Assembly (NCBI GenBank): GCA_017444345.1
Contig: JAFSWW010000120.1
Coordinates: 1-35,798, forward strand
Origin: Synergistaceae bacterium
GTDB taxonomy: Bacteria; Synergistota; Synergistia; Synergistales; Aminobacteriaceae
DNA length: 35,798 nt
Direction: 5' to 3'
The notes under the pieces are model-generated. The model worked only from the letters and a program-made list of their open reading frames with translations, searched no databases and had not been told where the DNA came from. Below, piece after piece: positions 24,749 to 33,683 of the stretch. Both the position numbers and the translations under genes were made by a program. How positions within the stretch are numbered: the stretch's first letter is position 1; each line of letters opens with the position of its first letter.

Positions 24749-24790
24749 GCTGTATTTCGTGATTTATTCTAAAAAAGTCCACAAAAAACT

Positions 24791-24873
24791 AACAAGGGTT
24801 GTGCTATAATAAAAAGTGTTCGATTCTTTTATTACACGTGGCTAGGAGTTAGTAACTTCTTTCCACCCTTGTT
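24791..24873 (+). ncRNA. Candidate structured leader or small RNA upstream of the VWA pseudogene
   Basis: A perfect nine-base inverted repeat AACAAGGGT (24791-24799) / ACCCTTGTT (24865-24873) encloses two further hairpins. The first pairs AATAAAA.G with CTTTTATT (about 24809-24831) around a TGTTCGATT loop. The second is AGGAGTT (24844-24850) / AACTTCT (24854-24860) with a three-base loop and outer GG/CC. The shape is a three-way junction. An extended -10 box lies inside the 5' arm region, so if that promoter is used only the second half would be transcribed; the element might instead be a DNA inverted repeat. I do not match it to a known RNA family. Confidence 0.4.
24802..24810 (+). promoter_or_regulatory. 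Extended -10 promoter ahead of the VWA pseudogene
   Basis: TGCTATAAT, identical to the box ahead of gatC. Transcription would start near 24817, leaving a leader of about 140 bases before the ATG at 24955, which has AGGAGG nine bases upstream. Confidence 0.5.
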
Positions 24874-24954
24874 TTATGCTTAATTATACCATAAGGCAGG
24901 CGGGCGGGCAGTCATGTGTAAAAATTTTTATTCAATTTTAGGAGGTTTGCTATA

Positions 24955-27900
24955 ATGAAGCAACGGAAATTTTTTGCGCTCGTTTTTATGTTGATCTTGT
25001 TATTCGCTGGCTTTGTGAGTGCAGGCTGCGGCGGAGGCGGAACACTTTATAATTTGCCTGATAATCCGGAGAGTCCCGATGTTCCCGTGCCCGATGTCCC
25101 GGAATTGCCGACGAGTCCCGATATACCAGAGACTCCCGAGAAAACAGATTATTACACAATTACATTTGATTCTGACGGTGGCAGCAAAATCGAAAAACAG
25201 ATAGTTTCACAAAATGAAGCAGTTAATGAACCTGAAGAACCTTTAAAAGATGGCTTCACTTTCTTAGGTTGGTTTAATGATGAGGGCAGAATGTTTTATT
25301 TCGGAGAATCAATCGATCATGATATTACGTTAAAAGCTGAATGGCTAAAGACGGTTTCATCTACTCCCGAAGAACTTAAGATACTCGAAAATAGCGAATA
25401 TAATAGCACTATGTCTTTATCGCTTGATAACGGCGGAGCATTGATTCATGTTGAAGTACAGTGCGTTACTGAAGGTTTTGCGATAATTGAAGCTTCAGAA
25501 GTTCAAAACGATCCAATGAAGAACGCGCCCGGTTAATAGGTTGTCCTGTTGAAATTTCTAACATTGGCGGATAAGTAAAAGAAGCCTTAATCACATTCTA
25601 TTATGATCCGGAAAAATTGAGCATTGATCCTGATAATTTAGCTATTGTCTGGTATGACGAAGAAAATCAAATATTAACGCTCTTAAGCAATGATACTACA
25701 GTTGACAAAGCTAATAATTCAGTTTATGTTGTAACAAATCACTTCAGTAAATACGGCGTAGTCGATAAAGAAAAATGGCTCGAAATGTGGAATACTAAGC
25801 TTCCAGCTGTAAGAACATCAAATGTGCATTATAATATCGTTCTTGCTATGGATTGTTCGGGAAGTATGTACGGAGATGCTATGTCAAACAGTATAAAATC
25901 AGCTCAAAATCTCGTTGATACATTACGGGACGGCGATCAGGTTGCAATAGTAGCATTTGGCAGTTATTCAAGAGAAATATTACCGTCAACTATTATCCAG
26001 TCTAATACAAGAAATACGATAAAAAACGCTCTTGACTCATTAAAAGCTACTGACAATGATACTATAATCGGCAGTGCACTAAGTTATTCATTAAGATATG
26101 CTGTAGAAAATGAGAATTATTACTCACTTGTAATATTACTTTCTGACGGCAGATCTTATGATGTCAGTAATAATATATTTAATTCGTTAAATGAAAAAAA
26201 TATGCGCGTTATTACTGTAGGGCTTGGCTCATATGTTGACAACGCACTTCTAACAAAAATAGCAGAGTCTACAAATGGGACATACTTTTTTGCTCAGACA
26301 GCAAATAATTTACAGGAAAAATTTAACGAAATCGCAGAAAATGAGTTGGGCTCAAATCTTGACAGCGACGGAGACGGCTTATCAGATTCTGCCGAGAAAG
26401 AAGGAATGCGCGATCAATGGGGTTATCATATAAAGACAGACCCGAATAATGTTGACGCTGACGAAGACGGTCTTAATGACGATATGGAAATAGGAGTATA
26501 TGATCCCGCTACTAAAACTTTTACGCGACTTTCAGATCCAAGCAAAACTACAATTATAAGCAACTTATCCTATATAAGTTCAGCAAAGAGTGATACTAGT
26601 TATTACTATCCCGAAGACAAATCAGTGTTGCTTATGACTGTATTTTACGCAAAAAGAATTCTTGATTATGGCGATACAGAATATTTATACAAAATTCCAG
26701 AATCATTACAATGTGCTCGACAATATTCTAATAATTATACTGTTGTAGATAGCAAGTTCACATTTGAAGATTTGAAAGACGGAAGACGCAAATATATCTG
26801 TACAGTTATGTTATCATATAAAAATAGTCCTGGAAAAAATGATAATATAAAATGGAGATTATCTGCTCCGGGTGTTCGTTTTGTTTCATCAGGTACTAGA
26901 GACCAAGCGACAGAATATATCGAATGGGAACAAAATATAATATCAGATCCTGTTGGCAGTTATGATGACTTGGCAGAAAAAATAGAAGCCAATCTTGCAA
27001 TGGTAGAAAAGGCTTTTATTGATATTTTCTCTAGCAATGCAGAGGCTGCTTTACAAAAAACTGATAATAATCAAGATCTTAAAAGTAAATTAGAATCTGT
27101 AAAGAAAAAGTTGGTAATACGCCCTACAAGTATAAGCACAGTTCCGGAAGAAGTATGTGAGGCTTTTGCACTTTCTGTGCTTAGCGGCTTCTATTCATCA
27201 GGCTCTAAATCAGAAAAATATAATTCAGATAATAGCACTCTATTTAATCAGCTTATAGAAGAAATAGGCAACACTGTTCAGAATGGTGAATTTAAAGTTG
27301 TCGTAAAAGAACAGCTTTACAGAGTTAAATATACAAGTTTAAATGCTCTTAGTACTGGTATAGGTGTAGAATTTGCATGGGTCTATCTTGGAGACAGCAA
27401 TGCAAGTGTTGCTATTATTTCATGGGGAAGTTCATTCGAGGAAATGAAATCGGCTCTAGCAGGTTATTGTGCAAAACTTGCTGAACTTAACAAAGATATT
27501 CTTAATGATCTTGTAGTCTCGTATGTTCACGGTGCTTTTAAAGATTTGGGCATAGGACTAAATAAGAAAACAGTAAAAAATTTCTTTAAACTCGCAGAAC
27601 AAACTATTAAAGCTATTAATGGAGACAAGGGAGCTATTAAAGAATATAGTAAAAACATTGTGGAGCATTGCAGGCGATAAGATAAGCGGCAGGGATAAAA
27701 TACCTGATTTAATCTCTACAGAATTCAAGGAAGGGCCTAAAATTGTGAAATCAGCAGAGCTACTTCTAAAAATGCGCACAAGTGTAGATGATTTCAAAAA
27801 TTCACGTGGTTTTTTGGGAATCATCGGAAATTTCTTTAATGGTAATAATGATGCCGCTGCACAACATGCTTTTGAAAAAGTCAAGACACTTTATCAGCAG

Positions 27901-27975
27901 CTCAATACTGATAAATTATTTGAGAAATATTTTAAGGTTGACCGTCCTCTTACAGAGTGGCCTGAAGGTTGGTAA
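24955..27975 (+). pseudogene. Broken gene for a secreted VWA/InlB-repeat lipoprotein
   Basis: Intact it would encode about 1,006 residues. Three lesions split it. (1) A one-base deletion near 25533 truncates frame 1 at a TAA (25534-25536), although the sense continues at once in another frame as LIGCPVEISNIGG. (2) A TAA in that frame sits at 25572-25574, probably a GAA change. (3) An extra base in the A5 run at 27651-27655 ends the middle frame at 27680, while coding continues in frame 1 to 27975. Domains in order: lipoprotein-type signal with Cys25 (VSAGC), a Pro-rich linker, an InlB B-repeat (TITFDSDGGS...FLGWFNDEG...LKAEW), a VWA domain with MIDAS DCSGS and LLSDGRS, calcium-binding DSDGDGLSD and DADEDGLND repeats, and a helical C-terminus. 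Assembly error is an alternative for single lesions. Confidence 0.8.
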
Positions 27976-28984
27976 ATTCTCGTAAAATTGTGAAGTAAAA
28001 TTTTCCAGTCAAGCGAGTCATTTCGTTCACTGTTATAATTTTTGCGGGATCGATCTGGCTTGCTTCTCCTGACTCAATAAAATTTTTTATCGCCTCACGC
28101 CACTCGTCAACATTTCCGGCTTTAACGAGTCCCCCCCGTGAAATTTCATGCAATGCGGGCAAGTCCGACGCTATAACTGGCAGTCTCATAGAAGCAGCCT
28201 CAAGAACTGACAAGCCCATGCCTTCACTAAGAGACGGAAATAATAAACATGAAGACTTTGACATGAATAATTTAACTTCTGATTTAGATTTGACACCGTG
28301 AAAAGTTACGCGCTGATTTAGATTTAAATTTTTTACGAGTGATTCTAACTCTTCACGCTTTGAGCCGTCGCCTATAATATCAAGTGTCCAGTTGTATTTT
28401 ATTAGCCCTGATAATGCTTTTATTGCTATATCGAGTCCCTTAATTCCCGTTAAACGCCCTACAAATAAAAATTTTATGCTTTCTTGTGAGTCATTATTAT
28501 TAAATATTTCAGGCGGGTTTATGCCATTATAGATAATTTTCACGTTATTAGCAGGCAAATATTTTCTTAAATGATTCTTTACTGATTCAGACACACAAAT
28601 AATTCCGTCGGCATGTTTTAACGGAGTCAAGCCCAAATTCAACGAGTATAAAGCATGTGCAGTCATAAGCCATTTAACGCCGGTTAAACTCGATAACAGC
28701 CAAGCAACCCACGCGGGGACTCTCGAATGAACGTGTATAATGTCCCAGCAAAATTTTTTATTGAGCCTAGAAAGTTTTATAGCCGCATAAATTATAGTAA
28801 AAATATTTTTCCGGGCCGACTCAACGTGAATAATTCTGACATTCTCAGGAAGCAATGACTCAAGACTGCCTCCGTTAGTTGCTAGTGTGATTTCATGTTC
28901 GCCCGCGAGTCCCTGAATTAGATTCAATAAATGATATTCTGCTCCGCCCTCGTTAAATTCAGGAATTATATATAAAATTTTCAT
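27950..28984 (-). CDS. Family 4 glycosyltransferase
   Basis: 344 residues, GT-B fold. MKILYIIPEFNEGGAEYHLL opens the acceptor domain. FLFVGRLTGIKGLDIAIKAL begins the donor domain, and EGMGLSVLEAASMRLPVIAS is the E-x7-E motif binding the nucleotide sugar. It probably adds a sugar to the LPS core or a related glycolipid on the inner face of the membrane. I use the ATG at 28984, which overlaps the upstream stop as ATGA; the ATG at 29002 would add six residues. It is the last gene of the Kdo operon. Its 3' end overlaps the convergent pseudogene by 26 bases. Confidence 0.9.
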   Translation of the reverse strand: MKILYIIPEFNEGGAEYHLLNLIQGLAGEHEITLATNGGSLESLLPENVRIIHVESARKNIFTIIYAAIKLSRLNKKFCWDIIHVHSRVPAWVAWLLSSLTGVKWLMTAHALYSLNLGLTPLKHADGIICVSESVKNHLRKYLPANNVKIIYNGINPPEIFNNNDSQESIKFLFVGRLTGIKGLDIAIKALSGLIKYNWTLDIIGDGSKREELESLVKNLNLNQRVTFHGVKSKSEVKLFMSKSSCLLFPSLSEGMGLSVLEAASMRLPVIASDLPALHEISRGGLVKAGNVDEWREAIKNFIESGEASQIDPAKIITVNEMTRLTGKFYFTILREFTNLQATL

Positions 28985-30054
28985 ATTTGATTTAACAGCC
29001 ATTCAGCCGCTCTCTTGGCCTCGTTGAATTCCATATTATGACGCTGTTCTTCAGGCTCTAAAAATTTTTCAAAATATGGGATCTCGCCTAAATCTTCAAT
29101 TAAGCCTCTTCTCTTCATTTCGTCAAAAGTAGCGTCAAATTTCTGAGTCCCTCCGCCGAATAATTTTTTAACAAATCCCGTAGTTCTCGGCAAACGAATT
29201 AAGCCCGCTTTAAATCCCGCCGTTATTACTTCTGAGACCATAGAAATAGAATCCTCCGTAACAAAAACATGCGTGGCCTGACCTAAAATCGCAGTCAATA
29301 AGTTCATGTTTACATTTCTCGACATTAAATGCATGTGAGCTACTGAAGGATGACCCGAAAAAATTTGCTCGATTGCGTTCTCTACTGCTGTCCCTGTTCG
29401 TCTCGATGTCGTTATAAAAATTTTGATTCCCTCTATATATTGCAGCGGCGATAATATATCTTCTACCCATTCAGGCGTAATTTTATAGTTCGAGTCATTC
29501 CCGCCGATTATAAGCCCGACAACTTTTTTACCTGCAAAATTAAATTCTTCTCCCCTGAAAAATGTCTCTGATATTGCCCTTAAATCATCAGGATATATGT
29601 GATTAGGCGCGCCCAGTGTCGTAAAAATATGCTTGTCTCCCTTGTCGTATTTATCATGAGTGGGAATTATAGCAAAGTCAAACGGCTTCGTGCCAAGTAC
29701 AGACGGAGTCATTATTACAGCGCATTTATTACCAGTCGCACGAGCATATGCCAAACAAAACGGTGCAGCAGGCCCGCCAGCAGAAATAAATAAAGTCCCC
29801 GGCGCAAAATTTTTAACTTTAACGCCCGCAGCTTTGAGCCAATTTGTTAAATATTTCTTGTCCTGTGAGTCTAGAGTGCTGCCTAAATATTTCATGTGTA
29901 TTAATTTCTTAAATCCATGCAAAACAGGTACAGTTATCATAGGCTCAACTGTAACATTTGATAATCTTTTGAGCCAGTTCGCTACTCCCATTGATTGATG
30001 GAAATGTCCGCGGATTCCGTCGCTTAGTACTACTACACGTTCTAATTTTGGCAT
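28981..30054 (-). CDS. ELM1-like (Mito_fiss_Elm1) GT-B-type protein, copy A
   Basis: 357 residues. The family blocks are clear: VVVLSDGIRGHFHQSMGVANWL at the N-terminus, TLFISAGGPAAPF, FDFAIIPTHD followed by TTLGAPNHIYP, VVGLIIGGNDSNYKITPEW, IFITTSRRTG, and VFVTEDSISMVSEVITAG. The last three resemble the nucleotide-sugar side of a GT-B glycosyltransferase. Bacterial members sit in LPS gene clusters, and the name comes from a plant mitochondrial protein. Here it follows its paralogue by 28 bases (SD-like AAGAAGAG). Transfer of a sugar to Kdo-lipid A or core is inference from context. Confidence 0.8.
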   Translation of the reverse strand: MPKLERVVVLSDGIRGHFHQSMGVANWLKRLSNVTVEPMITVPVLHGFKKLIHMKYLGSTLDSQDKKYLTNWLKAAGVKVKNFAPGTLFISAGGPAAPFCLAYARATGNKCAVIMTPSVLGTKPFDFAIIPTHDKYDKGDKHIFTTLGAPNHIYPDDLRAISETFFRGEEFNFAGKKVVGLIIGGNDSNYKITPEWVEDILSPLQYIEGIKIFITTSRRTGTAVENAIEQIFSGHPSVAHMHLMSRNVNMNLLTAILGQATHVFVTEDSISMVSEVITAGFKAGLIRLPRTTGFVKKLFGGGTQKFDATFDEMKRRGLIEDLGEIPYFEKFLEPEEQRHNMEFNEAKRAAEWLLNQI

Positions 30055-30082
30055 TTAATATCTCTTCTTTCAGGTAAATATA

Positions 30083-31153
30083 TCATGATTGAGACAAAAT
30101 CCATTCAGCCGCGCGTCTTGCCTCGTTGAAGTTTTTGCCGTGTTTCTGTTCAGGAAAATTTATAAAACTTGCAAAATCAGGACTCGCGCCTAAATCAGCA
30201 AGCAAATCTTTATCTCTCATTGAAGCAAATAAATTATCAAATCTTACAGCCCCGAATCCGAATAAATTTTTTATGAAATTTGACGCTCTGGGAACTCGAA
30301 TAAGGCCGACTCTAAATCCTGCAGTAATTGACTCAGATACCATTGAGACGGAGTCTTCAGTTACTAAAACATGATCCGCTGCTCCTAACATTGCGGGAAT
30401 CGGGTTAATTTCGGGCTCTCGTGAAGCTAATAACATGTATGCTAAATTTTTTGAATCAATAAATATTTTTTCGATCATATTATCAAGTGCCGCCCCTGAA
30501 CGTCTTGACGTAGTAATCAAAATCTGCGAGTCTTTAATATCTCTTAACGGCATAAAAATTTTTTCTGCCCATTCAGGAGTCAATTTATAATTTGCATCAC
30601 TTCCGCCGATTAATAAAGCTATAATTTTTTTTGTGCGGTCAAGTTTAATATTTGCTAAAAATTTGCGTGACTCCTCTTTCAAGTCAGGCCTATAAATATG
30701 ATTAGGAGCTCCCAGTGTTGTAATTATATTTTTGCCGCTTGAGTCGTGTTTATCATGTTCGGGAATTACAGCAAAGTCAAAAAATTTAGTTCCCAGCACA
30801 GACGGAGTCATTATTACTGCTGATTTATTGCCTGTAGATTTTGCCAGAGCCAGACAGAACGGAGCCGCCGAACTCCCAGCAGAAATAAAAAGTGTATTAG
30901 GCTTGAAATCTATATCTATATCTGCACCGGATTTCTTGAGCCATTCACGGGAATATTCAGGACTCTGCGCAATTTTTCGCACAAAAATTTTTGTCATGAG
31001 TAATTTTTTGATTCCGGTTAATTTCGGGACTTCTATAATTTCTCCCTGTTTCACTTCCGCGAGTCTCTCAAGCCAATTTGCCACGCCTAATGACTGGTGA
31101 AAATGTCCCCTTATGCCGTCGCTTATAATTACAACGCGTTTAATTCCCTGCAT
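30083..31153 (-). CDS. ELM1-like (Mito_fiss_Elm1) GT-B-type protein, copy B
   Basis: 356 residues, close in sequence to copy A along the whole length (VVIISDGIRGHFHQSLGVANWL; TLFISAGSSAAPF; FDFAVIPEHD; IIALLIGGSDANYKLTPEW; ILITTSRRSG; VLVTEDSVSMVSESITAG). The start lies 14 bases inside the 3' end of kdsB, so translation is coupled to CMP-Kdo synthesis. Differences are concentrated in the acceptor-side N-terminal half (about 35-80), which would fit two enzymes with the same donor but different acceptors; this is speculation. No transmembrane segments are seen. Confidence 0.8.
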   Translation of the reverse strand: MQGIKRVVIISDGIRGHFHQSLGVANWLERLAEVKQGEIIEVPKLTGIKKLLMTKIFVRKIAQSPEYSREWLKKSGADIDIDFKPNTLFISAGSSAAPFCLALAKSTGNKSAVIMTPSVLGTKFFDFAVIPEHDKHDSSGKNIITTLGAPNHIYRPDLKEESRKFLANIKLDRTKKIIALLIGGSDANYKLTPEWAEKIFMPLRDIKDSQILITTSRRSGAALDNMIEKIFIDSKNLAYMLLASREPEINPIPAMLGAADHVLVTEDSVSMVSESITAGFRVGLIRVPRASNFIKNLFGFGAVRFDNLFASMRDKDLLADLGASPDFASFINFPEQKHGKNFNEARRAAEWILSQS

Positions 31154-31877
31154 TGATAATATCTCTCACTCTCTGTAAATCTTCGGGGGTATCGACTCCG
31201 ACATTTTGACTCTTTGAGCTTGTAACTTTCACGCTGATTTTATAGCCATGTTCTAAAATTTTTAGCTGTTCGAGTGATTCTGCTTCACTTAACGGAGTAA
31301 CAGGAAGACTCACATATTTTCGCAGGAAATTTATTTTATAGCCGTAAATCCCTATATGCTGATAAACCGGCAAATTTATTTTATTGCGCATAAATGGTAT
31401 TAACGAACGAGAAAAATATAACGCTTCCCCTTTTAGATTCATGACAACTTTTACAACATTTGGATTAATATATTCGCTCTCGTCATTGAGTTCACGGCAC
31501 AAAGTAGAGCACTCACTATTTATTAATAATTCTGCAATCTCGTCAATCATAACCGGATCAAGTAAAGGCTCATCACCCTGAATATTAATTACTGAGTCGA
31601 TTTCTTGATTATAAAATTTTGCTGCCTGTTCACATCTCGCCGTCCCGTTCGGCAAATCTGAATCCGTCATTATTGCATTTGCCCCGAAATTCTTTGCGCA
31701 ATTATAAATTCTCTCGTCATCAGTTGCTATTATTACATCAAATAAAGATTTAGACATTTTTGCTCGCTCATAAACTCTCTGAATCATGCTCTTCCCGCAA
31801 ATATCGGCGAGGGGCTTACCCGGGAATCTAGTAGATTTATAGCGGGCGGGAATTATTCCTAAAATTTTCGTGTTCAT
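31140..31877 (-). CDS. kdsB: 3-deoxy-manno-octulosonate cytidylyltransferase (CMP-Kdo synthetase)
   Basis: 245 residues. Activates Kdo with CTP. IIPARYKSTRFPGKPLADICGKSMIQ is the nucleotide-binding opening, VINIQGDEPLLDP the metal/Kdo site, and PVYQHIGIYGYKINFL and LSEAESLEQLKILEHG the conserved C-terminal parts. The ATG directly follows the stop of kdsD/kpsF. This proves the intent to make Kdo-containing LPS or capsule and so a diderm envelope. Confidence 0.96.
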   Translation of the reverse strand: MNTKILGIIPARYKSTRFPGKPLADICGKSMIQRVYERAKMSKSLFDVIIATDDERIYNCAKNFGANAIMTDSDLPNGTARCEQAAKFYNQEIDSVINIQGDEPLLDPVMIDEIAELLINSECSTLCRELNDESEYINPNVVKVVMNLKGEALYFSRSLIPFMRNKINLPVYQHIGIYGYKINFLRKYVSLPVTPLSEAESLEQLKILEHGYKISVKVTSSKSQNVGVDTPEDLQRVRDIINAGN

Positions 31878-32852
31878 TTATGCGACACCTGCCTTCAAAA
31901 GCTCGTGAATGTGAATGATTCCGACCGGTTTATTATTCTCAACTGCGATTAATACGCTAATTTCGTGCTGCTCGATAATTTTTACTGCCTCAGCTGCTAA
32001 TGAGTCCGGGCTTATAGTTCGGGGATTTCTCGTCATAGCGTCATCGATTTTTACGTCAAATGCTTTAACGCCCCTTTTCTCCATTAAACGCCGCAAATCT
32101 CCATCCGTAAAAATTCCCGTCAAATTCCCTGACTCGTCAACAACACAAGCCGCCCCGTAGCCCTTCCCAGTTATGACAAATAAGGCATCTTTAACGCTGA
32201 CTCCCTGATTTATAACGGGCAATCGTTCGCCGGTTCCCATTATGTCGCGTACTCGTGTCAACAATTTCCGGCCAAGTGAGCCGCCCGGATGGAATAAAGC
32301 AAAATCTTCACGCTTGAGTCCCCTCAAAATTGCCACTAATGCCGCGATTGCGTCCCCTTCTGAGAGTTCTAATGCCGCACTGCTCATCGGTGCTAATTGT
32401 AAAGGGTCGCCCTCTGATTCAACATGAGCATTAATTACTATATCGGCATATTTTGCTAGGGGTGAATTCATTTCGCCTGTTATAGCGATTAATTTTGCGC
32501 CGAGTCTCCTGAAATGAGGCAGTAATTCTACAAGTTCAGACGATGAGCCGCTGTTACTTATAAATAATCCTACATCTTCAGATCTTACCATTCCTAAATC
32601 ACCGTGTAGAGCTTCGGCAGCGTGCAGGAAAAATGACGGAGTCCCCAGTGACGCAAGAGTCGCCGAAATTTTACGCCCTATATGGCCTGATTTGCCCAGA
32701 CCAGCAACGACGACTCTCCCCTGACACTCATAAATTAAGCGCGAGGCATTTACTATAGAATAATCAAGACTTTCAGAAGCCCGCAAAATTTCTTGTGCCT
32801 CAGTCCGCATTAACTTTTTAGCAGAGTTTAATAATTCTTTATCAGTCAGCAT
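31878..32852 (-). CDS. Arabinose-5-phosphate isomerase (KdsD/KpsF family)
   Basis: 324 residues: an SIS domain (about 35-170; GRVVVAGLGKSGHIGRKISATLASLGTPSFFLHAAEALHGDLG, and the sugar-phosphate loop SNSGSSSELVELL) followed by two CBS domains (about 205-324; RDIMGTGERLPVI and DDAMTRNPRTISPDSL). It interconverts ribulose-5-phosphate and arabinose-5-phosphate, the substrate of KdsA. The start overlaps the 3' end of kdsA by 11 bases. KdsD and KpsF are not separable by sequence here, but the neighbourhood favours the LPS enzyme. Confidence 0.93.
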   Translation of the reverse strand: MLTDKELLNSAKKLMRTEAQEILRASESLDYSIVNASRLIYECQGRVVVAGLGKSGHIGRKISATLASLGTPSFFLHAAEALHGDLGMVRSEDVGLFISNSGSSSELVELLPHFRRLGAKLIAITGEMNSPLAKYADIVINAHVESEGDPLQLAPMSSAALELSEGDAIAALVAILRGLKREDFALFHPGGSLGRKLLTRVRDIMGTGERLPVINQGVSVKDALFVITGKGYGAACVVDESGNLTGIFTDGDLRRLMEKRGVKAFDVKIDDAMTRNPRTISPDSLAAEAVKIIEQHEISVLIAVENNKPVGIIHIHELLKAGVA

Positions 32853-33681
32853 TATTAATAAAATCCTTCACTGCATTATGAATCGCTATAATCTCATCTA
32901 AGAATCTAGGCATTTGATCAAGGGGAATCATATTCGGGCCGTCGCTTAATGCCTCCTTAGGATTCGGGTGGGTCTCGGCAAAAATCGCGTCAATTCCCAC
33001 TGCTGCGGCTGCACGTGCTAAAGGAAATGCGAGTCTGTAATCTCCCCCGCTCATACCTCCGAGTCCTCCGGGTTGCTGTGCGCTGTGAGTAGCGTCAAAC
33101 ATAACAGGATAGCCAAATTCACGCATTGTAATTAATCCCGTCATATCAGATACTAATCTGTGATAGCCCATGAAAGTCCCCCGCTCACAAAAAATTACGT
33201 TGTCGTTTCCTGCTTCACGGCATTTAGCAGCTACGTAAATCATATCATCAGGAGCTAAAAATTGAGCCTTCTTAACGTTTATAATTCGTCCAGTCTTGGC
33301 CGCTGCTACTAATAAATCAGTCTGCCTGCATAAGAACGCCGGAATCTGAATTATATCAACGACTTCACCGGCTTTAACTGCTTGGCTGCTCTCGTGAATA
33401 TCCGTCAAAACAGGAACATTTGCGAGTCTCTTAATTTCTGCTAACTGTTCGAGTCCTTTTTCGAGTCCCGGCCCTCTCCATGCGTGTATTGACGTTCGAT
33501 TAGCTTTATCAAATGAGGCCTTGAAAATATATAATAAATTTCGTTCGCCGCAAATTCTTTTCATGAACTTGGCAACACGCAGACCGAGATCTAAATTTTC
33601 AAGCGAACACGGCCCCGCAATAACTGCGAGGCTTCCATCGCCTATAAATCTATCATTGATAGAATATTTCTTAACGCTCAA
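32842..33681 (-). CDS. kdsA: 3-deoxy-8-phosphooctulonate synthase (Kdo8P synthase)
   Basis: 279 residues. Condenses arabinose-5-phosphate with phosphoenolpyruvate. LAVIAGPCSLEN contains the Cys (C25) typical of metal-dependent KdsA, where metal-independent forms have Asn. FKASFDKANRTSIHAWRGPG, VPVLTDIHE, FLAPDDM, VMFDATHSAQQPGG and AETHPNPKEALSDGPN carry the remaining active-site residues, including the His and Asp ligands. It starts at a TTG at 33681, two bases after the fba stop, with AAGG nearby. kdsC (the phosphatase of the pathway) is not in the window. Confidence 0.96.
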   Translation of the reverse strand: MSVKKYSINDRFIGDGSLAVIAGPCSLENLDLGLRVAKFMKRICGERNLLYIFKASFDKANRTSIHAWRGPGLEKGLEQLAEIKRLANVPVLTDIHESSQAVKAGEVVDIIQIPAFLCRQTDLLVAAAKTGRIINVKKAQFLAPDDMIYVAAKCREAGNDNVIFCERGTFMGYHRLVSDMTGLITMREFGYPVMFDATHSAQQPGGLGGMSGGDYRLAFPLARAAAAVGIDAIFAETHPNPKEALSDGPNMIPLDQMPRFLDEIIAIHNAVKDFINNAD

Positions 33682-33683
33682 TT

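Noticed and set aside
24817-24832. TTCGATT loop resembling a tRNA T arm
   Set aside because: There is no acceptor stem, anticodon arm or CCA-like end around it, and the flanking stem is A/T only. No tRNA, rRNA or tmRNA gene was found in the window.
24955-27975. Programmed frameshifting to make the long VWA protein
   Set aside because: Two shifts in opposite senses plus an in-frame nonsense codon, with no slippery heptamer at the first site, fit decay better than recoding.
29599-30998. Plus-strand frames opposite the ELM1-like genes
   Set aside because: They mirror each other only because the two minus-strand genes are paralogues, and none has a ribosome site or family match.
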